Of a DNA stretch of 10,244 nucleotides, positions 1 through 7,500 are shown piece by piece. Source of the stretch: Gracilaria caudata (taxonomy: Eukaryota > Rhodophyta > Florideophyceae > Gracilariales > Gracilariaceae). Within the stretch, counting starts at the first letter, position 1, and each line of letters starts with the position of its first letter. A program made the position numbers and the translations under genes. The notes under the pieces were generated by a model. That model had not been told where the DNA came from and searched no databases. It saw only the letters and a list, made by a program, of their open reading frames with translations. Location: NCBI GenBank assembly GCA_030374735.1, contig JASCIV010000921.1, positions 1 through 10,244 of the forward strand, given 5' to 3'.

Positions 1-1
1 C

Positions 2-1227
2 CTTCCCACCGCCCCCCGTCTCTCCAAGCTCACCGACTCCACACGTCGTTTCGTGCCACCCCTCTCCGCGCCCCACGCCCCCGCGCCCACCGCGCGAGCG
101 CACAAGGGCGCCCCCGCCTCCGGCGCGCGAGCGCCGCCGTTTCCGTCTCTGTTTTCGTTACGTGCGCCAAACACGCACGCCGTGCCACCGTTGCCACCGC
201 CCGTGCATCAGCCGTCTGCGCCACCCGCGCCGCCCGCCGCCACCACCAACGCGCCGTTGGCACGGGGTGTGTCGCCGTTGACGCGACCCAGATCGGCGCG
301 TCACTCCCGCGGCTCACGCGGTTCCAAGGGTTCAAAGGGCAGTGACAAACCGCTGTCCGCTTCCACGGAGGACGCTCCACCCAGGAAGAGAACGCGCGTT
401 CACCCGGCCTCTCTTCATCGATCTCACAGTGCACACGCTTCCTTGCTATCGTCGCATTCCAAATCCGCCGATAACAACAATTCTGCCCGACCGCCGCCTT
501 CCACCGCAGTGCCGTCTGCGTCCAATTCTCAGGTGAATGGCGTGGCGTCCTCATCTGCGGCACGACCTGCTGCTGCTCAGCATGCCTCCACGTCCAAGAA
601 GACTGCGCCTGTCACCAAGAGCTTTCCTTGCGACAAATGTTCCGCCACATTTGCTCAGAAGGGGCAATTGTCTCGTCACATTCGTCGCGTGCACGATAAG
701 CTTCGCCCCCATGCCTGTGAGTACTGTGGTCGTCTCTTTGGCGCTCGCAGTGATCGAACTCGTCACGTCATGGTAAGCCAACGCCTCTCAAGTGCGCTAC
801 TATACGCAATCACGTAACAATCTCTAACCGTCAGCCACTCAAAAAAACTCTCGTGTGCGTATATGTGTGTGTATGTGTTGTGTGTATATCTACATGTGCC
901 CAGATTGTGCACAAGAAGGTGCGTCAATTCCCGTGCGACCGCTGTGGTTTCCAGTTCCAGGCCAAAACCCATCTCGAGGCTCACATCCGCACTGTCCACG
1001 ACGGTGTACGTCCCTTCCGCTGCGCCCAATGCGGCTTCTCGTTTGGACTGCGTTCCAATCTCCTCACGCACGAGCGCGCCGTGCACTTTCGAGAGGCAAA
1101 GTGGAACTGCACCGTGTGTCACACCGCCTTTAATCGCAAACACGACATGTACCGTCACATGAAACTCATGCATGACGTCGAAGCCACCCCCGCCGCTGCC
1201 GCCGCCCGAAAACGAGGCGCCACATAA
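2..1227 (+). CDS. C2H2 zinc-finger protein, 5'-partial, two exons
   Basis: Probable nuclear DNA-binding protein; targets unknown. Exon 1 runs from the left edge to 772 and exon 2 from 904 to the TAA at 1225-1227. The frame is open to the edge and exon 1 has no in-frame ATG before 770, so the true start lies upstream (53 is only a GTG). The first ~190 residues are disordered and rich in Pro, Ala, Ser and Arg. Five fingers follow, all C-X2-C-X12-H-X4-H: 629-694, 716-772 plus 904-912, 934-999, 1021-1086 and 1108-1173. All linkers have seven residues (for example DGVRPFR). Joining ATG(772) to ATT(904) restores H-X4-H of finger 2, which confirms the splice and its phase 0. The tail after finger 5 is short, Ala-rich and ends KRGAT. 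The style resembles protist and algal C2H2 proteins; no orthologue is recognised. The extent of exon 1 to the left is uncertain because an upstream intron may lie there. Confidence 0.88.
773..903 (+). other. Spliceosomal intron of the zinc-finger gene
   Basis: 131 nt, GTAAGC donor at 773 and CCCAG acceptor ending at 903. A CTAAC at 824-828 is a possible branch point, rather far (75 nt) from the acceptor. The usual pyrimidine tract is replaced by a TG-rich stretch (852-889). The length is not a multiple of 3, and retention reaches a TAA at 815-817, leaving a protein with one complete finger. The splice is supported by exact restoration of finger 2. Confidence 0.87.
852..889 (+). repeat. TG-rich alternating pyrimidine-purine tract
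   Basis: Positions 852-878 alternate pyrimidine and purine without a break (27 nt), and 879-889 continue after one TT step. It is an imperfect (TG)n with TA and CG steps, inside the intron and ending about 14 nt before the acceptor. Such tracts can form Z-DNA, and UG repeats near acceptors are known binding sites of TDP-43/CELF-type proteins in animals; a role here is inference. Confidence 0.75.
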
Positions 1228-1262
1228 CCCAAACTTATTCCCAAACCCCCCTTCCTCCCTCC
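1228..1262. other. 35-nt gap between convergent stop codons, G-rich on the - strand
   Basis: Between the zinc-finger TAA (1225-1227) and the Tra1 TGA (1263-1265). On the - strand it carries one GGGGGG run and three GGG runs plus an AATAAG hexamer, an imperfect G-quadruplex-like arrangement (one loop of 9 nt) just after the Tra1 stop. No clear AATAAA is seen on either strand, so the two 3' UTRs almost certainly overlap the neighbouring coding sequence. Confidence 0.7.
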
Positions 1263-1823
1263 TCAGTACCACGCCTGGAAGCTACATTTCATGCGCGCAA
1301 CGTTGTGAACCGCGCACGCCTTCTCCACCAGCGCGTCGCCAAGCGCAAGCACCTCCTTCCCGCCCCCACTGCCCAGTCGCGCTTTCATGCCCGCCACGCT
1401 CCGTCGTAGCGCGCGCTCAACTTGCTCCAACTCGTCCACCCGCCGTTCGTCCGTCTTACCACCATTCTCACCGTCGTGCACAACGTACCCTTCCACCTCA
1501 TCGCGCATCACGCTTTCCAGTACAATCTCCATCAGCTCCATTCCTCCCATCATGCTCCGCAACGCGCGCACCAGCGAACCGTAAAGCACTCCCCTCACCC
1601 CATTCGCTCCCATCCCGCGCCGCAGATTGCGTGTCAGCCGGAAAGGCACCTCCTCGTCATGTTCTAACACTCCTTCGCCACAGCTCAATACCTGAAATGC
1701 CATGTGCTGTATTGCCCCACTTTCCCAACAGAACATCATGTTCTGCGGACGTCTGCACCCGACAGCCAGCACGAACGACACCGCGCTGCCGGAGCCCACC
1801 GTCTCTGCGAACCGCTTTTGGAA
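1263..1823 (-). pseudogene. TRA1: Tra1/TRRAP pseudokinase C-lobe and FATC tail, intact terminal block
   Basis: An open block of 186 codons with the true family C-terminus. It starts FQKRFAETV and VSFVLAVGCRRPQNMMF (family FRKxF ... RxPxK), then VPFRLTRN (family PVPFRLTxN), GVRGVL, VMRDEV (family xRDEhxxW, h hydrophobic; here the Trp is Gly-Tyr) and ends ALVEKACAVHNVARMKCSFQAWY before TGA 1263-1265. FATC tails normally end in an aromatic or Leu after W, so Tyr fits. Two TAGs in the same frame lie just before it (1833-1835, 1824-1826); CTTTTCTAG ending at 1824 also looks like a 3' splice site, with a possible donor at 1889 (GTAGGG), giving a 66-nt intron. Base composition is GC-rich like the zinc-finger gene and unlike the rest of Tra1. 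It could be a real last exon; translation status is open. Confidence 0.78.
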
Positions 1824-1945
1824 CTAGAAAAGCTACTGCGCCGTCCGCATTCGCCCCTTTATCCCTTCCGCGAACACATCTTCCCCTACTCGCGTCCGCC
1901 ATACATCTGCCCGGGCCCACTTTGCGCCATTTGCTTGTGTTGTGA
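1824..1945 (-). other. Junction region in the pseudokinase, about 90 codons missing
   Basis: Homology stops after KFLV (1955) in one frame and resumes at FQKRF (1823) in another. By recollection, animal, yeast and plant proteins have roughly 135 residues between these points, here about 43 codons' worth of DNA. None of the three - strand frames shows the expected SRREER-like or SPQxR-like motifs. A weak ADVW at ~1870 in the final frame may be the residual D-(aromatic)-W before FQKRF. Base composition changes near 1920. Confidence 0.6.
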
Positions 1946-3663
1946 AAAGTGTTCCACCAGAAACTTTTACCACTTTCCATGGCTTCCAAGCACAATAATG
2001 CCTCTGCAGCAACTCGTTTCCTGCTGTATCACATCACTGCTCATGCGTTGAATCGTCATGTGCCGACCAGCATACGGTTCTGTCCCATCCCTTTCACCGT
2101 ATTGTCCAAACACTTCAATATCGCTGCCAGTAATGTCTAGCAGTTTTTTGGATAGGTTTTCAAGCTTGACAATCTCTGGCAACGAATCCATACGCTTCCG
2201 AAAGGTTCTTTGCCAGCGTAGCACACGTTGAATAAATGTTTCCACGTCGTTCGGAAAGTCCTCGGCGGTCTGGGGCGACAACTCCGCTGCAAACGCTTCC
2301 TTGAGGTCAGCTAGTTGCGCCGCAGGTTTCTGTTAGACAGCTCCGTGTTCGTTTCCTGCTACTCCAATACCGAACGAGATCCGTGATATATCTTCCAATG
2401 CGCTTCGAATTGAAGGCATGATGTCCTCCTTCCAGCTCATGGCTCCCCTCCGAAAGCATTTCAACAACAGTACATTCATCAACCCAAAAAATATCTCTCC
2501 TCTCTCAATCTTCACTCGATAAGATAGATCTGTTGCAATACCCTCCAGTTCCAGTAATGTAACCTCGTGATACTTGGCAATTTGAGCCATGATTGTATCA
2601 GCTATCTCGTACGGAGTAGCATTAGATTCTAGCCTTGCAATTGGACGTGGTTTAGCTTTCATCCGTGGTCCAGTTGAGGAATCAATGGCCTTGGTAACGC
2701 CTTGGGCTTTCTTTTTCTCGTCCTGTTTCTCTGGAGCACCCAGCTTCTCTGTTTTTGTTTTCGCATCAGAAGACTTCCCGTTGGAATTCTTTTTGTCATG
2801 CTGCTAATCAGCCTTAGCATCCGGCTTATCGGACTTGGACGTAGCAGAATTCGATTGAGTAACGGAAAGGATGTGGTGCCGTCCTTGACCCCCAGGAATG
2901 CTTTCTTGAATCTGTCGTTGTCGCTGCACATGCAAATGATAGGGTTGCAGGTACCTTTCCAGAGAATTGCGCCCAATTAATACGTTAGTTTTCAATCGCT
3001 TCTTTTGCTCCATGACTCGTGACTCATCCTGGCCGCTTGCGGGTGTTGCACTTTCCATCTTGTCGACTTCCTTCCGCATGGTCATGTACTTCAAATTTTC
3101 CTTCTGTAAATGTTCCTTCGCCGTGTGCACGTAGCGAATCGCCGCTTGCAAATGAGCGGGAGTTGCAATAGTGCGGAGTGGCACAGCGATAGGGCGCTAA
3201 AGTTTCAATGCTTTTTTGTACAAATGGCGTTTGGGGCTGTCTACTAGTCTGCGGTCATCCATGTATGATTTCAGAGGAAAAAATATCGCTTGCGGAAACT
3301 GGAGTGCAATGTGGGACAATAGGGGCATTACTATAAATCCTTCAGTCGTACGCAACATTTGCAATAGTTGCGGGAGCCACGGCAGCCACATCCACGACGG
3401 TATGTCCAAGATCGCTAAACTGAGAGCTTTGCTTGCTCCCTTTTTCTCGGAAGTGAGGGGACCCGTCTTGTTGGCTTCAGTTAGACCGGGGATCCCTTTT
3501 TGTCTATCTGCATTTCCGTTATCTGGATCTGCCGCAGGAGTCGGTGCTGAGGACTTCTCACTAACGTTCTCGATTTTCACTCCAGCAGTATTTCAGTGCT
3601 CTGCCATGGATGCGGATGGTGTCAAAGAACTTTGAAGTTCCATCAATGCACTGGTATTGAGAA
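1946..3663 (-). pseudogene. TRA1: Tra1/TRRAP end of FAT to pseudokinase N-lobe, one frame with five in-frame stops
   Basis: One frame is kept for about 570 codons across five stops: TGA 3593-3595, TAG 3197-3199, TAG 2804-2806, TAA 2333-2335 and TAA 1967-1969. In order it holds a Ser/Pro/Lys-rich linker, IPSWMWLPWLPQLLQML and FPQAIFFPLKSY (end of FAT), a long Lys/Asp/Ser-rich linker (~3190-2665), IAKYHEVTLLELEGIATDL, the DFPNDVETFIQRVLRWQ to EIVKLENLSKKLLD segment, IEVFGQY (family IExPGQY/F) and VLGSHGKW-stop-KFLV, matching the family GHxGKxxxxLV block at the start of the pseudokinase. Four stops are in linkers, but the TAA at 1967 is inside a conserved block. Compositional bias of the linkers on both sides of the 2804 TAG shows that both sides descend from coding sequence. 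Confidence 0.8.
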
Positions 3664-3904
3664 TTCAAATGATAGGCGGGCCTGCACGTCTAAGCTCAAG
3701 AGTCGGAGAACCGGTGACAGGAATGCTCGAGCTCTCCGTGGGCCGAAGCGTACAGCTTTTAGGTAGCGTTTGACTGCAGATTCGCGGAAAGCCAGTTCTG
3801 CGGCATAGTCATTGCTGACCCCCATCAGCTCCTCTATTTGGTTGTCGTCAGAATCTGTATATCTGCAAAAGAGGCAAATGCCGAGGGGTCTTCTGCTGCT
3901 TTCT
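3664..3904 (-). pseudogene. TRA1: Tra1/TRRAP FAT domain block, third frame
   Basis: Third reading frame, following directly on the previous block. Family match is clear from AAELAFRESAVKRYLKAVRF to RAFLSPVLRLLSLD (3804-3688), equivalent to the repeat ending LWLLSxD before the IPxWxW motif. The changeover from the previous frame lies between 3905 and 3837; that stretch has no GT donor, so a GT-AG intron cannot bridge it. An AAAA run at 3867-3870 (TTTT in the sense direction) is one place where a single missing base would explain it. After LLSLD the frame reads about 14 unmatched residues and stops at 3643-3645. Confidence 0.75.
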
Positions 3905-4574
3905 TCTGCATGTTGTCGCAATGTTGACCCCAGGAAAGCCACGCAGATCCAAAATATGCAGAGGTGAAAAGGGCCGTGGAAACAGCTTCTACGGATTCAT
4001 CTTCCCTTCCCAGTAGTGCTAACAGTTTTCCCTTCAGCAAAAACAACTGAGCCCTCTGTCTCGGGCTTAAGTGATCCATGTGGCATCTACTGAGTTCATG
4101 GAGGCCGTTCTCTAGATGCTTCTCTAGGTCTCTTGGCCCTGCCATGTAGGCGCGAGTTACTTCTTCGATTTTTACAAAGTACTCCGAGATCTCCATTGTT
4201 CCGAAGGTATACAACTTCTGGAGCACATACAATGCCCCATCCGGGAATCCTTGCTTTCGGCATGCTTTTGCAAATCTGTGCACGTTCCAAGCGGTTCCGT
4301 TAACCAATATCACCAAAACATGGTGTAGAGGTGCTTGTGCAATAGCATTTGCTGCTTGAAATTGGACAACCTGGACGCTTACCGCACCACCACGACTGCC
4401 TGATGTATGGGCTGCCGCGGAACTCTGAGCCGCCTATATTTTTGCGTTCGCAGCCTCCTTCAGCGCCTCTAGGACGTTTACCACAACGGCATGGACATGG
4501 TTCCTTCACAGGAGCAGCTCATTCCAAACCCGCAAAGGCTCATGAGGCGAAGGCAGACGCTCACGCCAAGGAAG
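3837..4574 (-). pseudogene. TRA1: Tra1/TRRAP FAT domain block, second frame, two in-frame stops
   Basis: Continues the FAT helices one frame away from the long upstream frame. It opens with PWRERLP and VWNELLL, matching the family W-R-x-R-x-P and W-x-x-(h)-(h)-x-W-R pattern (h, hydrophobic). A TGA at 4506-4508 stands exactly where the family has Trp, and RNHVHAVVVNVLEAL follows. A TAG lies at 4434-4436 in an Ala/Ser-rich linker. From 4433 the frame is clean: LHH, AWNVHRFAKACRKQG, LQKLYTFGTMEI, LLKGKLLALLGR, AWLSWGQHCD (helical FAT repeats). Homology leaves this frame after about 3906 and the frame stops at 3834. The block is certainly Tra1-derived; whether it is translated is not clear. Confidence 0.82.
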
Positions 4575-7500
4575 AAAACCATTCGCACGTTCTCGATCTT
4601 TTGATTAACGCTAAATTTTTCGCTTCCGTGCCTACTAAGTGCATTCAACTCTCCCAAGATTCTTGCTGATTCTTGAAGCTCAACTAATTGCTGATACTGG
4701 ACAAGAATCAGTCCAGTTGCATCTAAGTCTGCTGATTCGGGTAACGATGCAAATTTTTTCATTGTCTGTCTAAATACCTCGGTGGTATGTGTTTCGCAAG
4801 ATCCTAACTTGTTCTCTTGAAGATGAACGTAAGCTTCGTGAATTGGCATCTTGGACGAATCTTGCACGGGCTTCTTGCGCAATAGATCCTTCAGAGCCAT
4901 CCAGTCGGGAATGCGCCAGAGACACTCATGAAGCAGCTTAGGACTGACTACGGTTCTTGAAAACTCAGTGAGGACCTCCCATTGACAGAGGCTCTTTGCA
5001 CACTCGATCCAACGCTCCTCACAAAACAAAACCTCGTTTCCGCTTACGTCTTTTGCATCATCAAGGTTGGAAACCCGGGACATATTGTCTCCAAGAACCT
5101 CAGCGTAGACATCTTGAGCATCAGCAAAGAGACCCATTTGTTCATACGACAGCGCTTGAATAGTGCTCTGGGAACGGGCTCTTGTCTTCCACGCCCCGAC
5201 GAGATTGTCCGTTTCTTGTAGAGCAAGGAATATGCTCACCTGTGAATCGGCAATATCTTCCAGTTCACCCTCCAGTAAATTTCGAGTCCGTTCGCTTATT
5301 GTGTCCTTGGCCAAACGCAGTCTCACATCAGCTTCCCTTCTCTCAAAATACGTCAGGGCAGAATGCCATCCATTCCATCGTGAGCCAAGACATCTGATGA
5401 CGTTGGCTCGGAAACATGGCAAAGGCTGCAAATGGATGATGGATTCAAGTAGTGTTTGAATGTTGTTGACCGGCCATGTCACCTGAATGTAGTGGTACTC
5501 TTTTGTAAGCAGTAAAGCAAATGATTTCCCAAGACCGCTTTGTTCCGAAGGAGTAAGTTGTGCCCATATCTGTGGGACAAGCTGGACCCATGTCCTGCTT
5601 GCAATTTCATGATCGCAATTAACTAGGCTGATTAGCGCCTTTGTGAAGTCCTCCATTCTCAAGCTCTCTAAAGAGCATTCAAGCTTGTGCAGTACTCCAT
5701 CTGAGATACCAGGCTGTGTCTTTTGCGAAACCGGGTCGACTTCTTCACCCACATCTTTCATAACTATATCACTATCAAGATGAGACAACTTCGGAAACGC
5801 AATTGGTTCTCCAGTGAATTCTGTACTATGGTTCTTCTCAATGGCGGAGATGAGCAGTTCAACAGCATTCTTGATCCACAATGTTTCCGCTAAATACTCC
5901 CATTCTTGCTTTGAAACAATGTACTGGAGACGAACGGATGCCGAGCGCCCTACTGCAGATTCGTATATGTTAAAGAACTCTTGGCGGAGTGGAGATCCAT
6001 AAGACTTCAGACCTATCATGAAAACCCGTTCAAGCTTTGGGTCAGGTCTTCTTGGTGACGATGACTCTCCCAACGGCTTGAAGGTTCTTAAAATGATTGA
6101 AAGGTAGGCATCCATCAGTTCCCGCGATCCCTGGCATTTGATCTTCTCAAATGCTCCCATTTTCTGCAGCAGCTGCGCCTTTTCCTTCGGTGTCAACGGT
6201 TCTTTCGTGCTCAGTTGGTTTGGAAAGCTGCTGGGTTTCCAGAACACTAGACCGTCAACCAGTTTCACTAATTCAAGCAACACATCTATATCTAAGCATT
6301 TCTCAATCAAAGTGCCAAAAGTGTTAAGAGTGTGCCTTTTTGGAGTTGGGTCCAAAGAGTTGATATAGTACCCCACCATTGACAAGCAGAGACGCAGACA
6401 CTCAACCTCAGAGTTCCTCATCTGTGAATCCTTTTCGGTGGTTTTCACTCTTATACCTTTGCCCATTTCCCCCCCACCATCCTGAACTTTGGTGTTTCCT
6501 GCTTTCACATTCGAAGTCACCTGTGCCTGGGTCGCAGAGTTTCTATCCGACGGATGCTGAGCCCTCCCGCCTCCCGAATGGACCCCTATCAGTGATGAAG
6601 TAGCATTCGCAATTACTGAAGCATGACGGCTGCTTATATACTCTTTTGTCATTCTTTGCAATGACTTCAAGAGCAAATCCTGGTATCTGAGAAACTCAAG
6701 GGGAAGCGCAGTCCAGACAGACTTTAAGACAAGCAAGCCGCAGTAATTGCGGCGATGGTCAGGAGATTTGAGACATGTCTCAACTGCTGAATGTAATTCC
6801 TTAACAAACATAATCGCCCATGCCTGAGACTGATTCTGCGTAGAAGCCGAATTTTGAGCTGAAGCATCGAATGTTAGTTGCTCCTGTTTAGTTGAGTTTT
6901 TCCCCAGCTTAGACTGTTCTTCTCGCTTAGCCACATTCTTCAGCAATCCTGTTTTGACCGGCACAGAAGTCGACGAGTTCGGCTTATAATTCTCCAGAAC
7001 AATTGGAAGCAGGGATGCAAACTGAGAGGCTATTGAAAACGAATTCTCCGATAAAGACGGCTGTATGAAAGCCCTAAGCGCGGTTGTGTTCCGCTCCACA
7101 AATTTCGAACCTTGATGCTTCGCTGCTACAGAAGACACAAGAAGAGAAGTAACCAGCGCACTGTTCCGCACGGCTATCCTCTTCCTCACCTGATCCTTGT
7201 CGTTTCGTGACGAAGTAGTCTTAGGAGTCTTACTGTCCGCTCCAGCATTATCTGCTGTGGACGCATTTTGAGGTCCCTTCCCCGAAGAGGCTGCTGACAA
7301 AGTGACTGGCTGTCTTTCGGAAGGAATCGGTGTGAATAGTTTCTCAACAAAGTTAAGCCGAATGGATACGTTCGGCCATAGCCGTATCATGTTCTCCAAC
7401 AATTTCAGGGACCTTCTGGTTATTAATGATGCCTCTCGTTGATCCGTTAACCTTATTGGCATTTGCACAAGAAAGCTCGCAAGCAAGTCAACCATGCTTG

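Noticed and set aside
30..563. 177-residue - strand open frame opposite the zinc-finger N-terminal region
   Set aside because: Arg/Ala-rich shadow in GC-rich DNA with few stops by composition; no recognisable domain.
1172..1945. 257-residue + strand open frame opposite the FATC block
   Set aside because: Pro/Ser/Arg-rich composition without domain features; the - strand frame ends in a clear FATC tail, so this is a shadow.
1657..1995. 112-residue - strand frame across the junction region
   Set aside because: Tested as the missing pseudokinase piece; it shows no family motif.
3216..3635. 139-residue + strand open frame
   Set aside because: Opposite IPSWMWLPWLPQLL and its linker, which match Tra1; antisense shadow.
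4437..4484. 48-nt GTAAAC to TATAG intron removing the TAG at 4434
   Set aside because: It would delete VNVLEALKEAANA, part of which matches the helix after W-R-N in plant-type Tra1, so it is less likely than a lesion; not fully excluded.
1263..4508. Reassigned stop codons (TGA as Trp, TAG/TAA as Gln)
   Set aside because: The 1,900-codon upstream frame uses none of the three as sense, and both genes end at ordinary stops (TAA, TGA).
3565..4600. Repeated sense-strand ATCGAGAACGT (peptide KIENV) near 3570 and 4595
   Set aside because: An 11-mer repeated once in 10 kb is expected by chance.
4604..4665. 38-nt intron (GTAGGC to CAAAAG) at the first frame change
   Set aside because: It restores the frame but yields NRERANGFLPW in place of the expected amphipathic helix before W-R; a one-base loss at the TTTT run 4575-4578 fits as well or better.
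4349..4669. 106-residue + strand open frame near the first frame change
   Set aside because: Opposite FAT-domain homology on the - strand; no domain and no start context.
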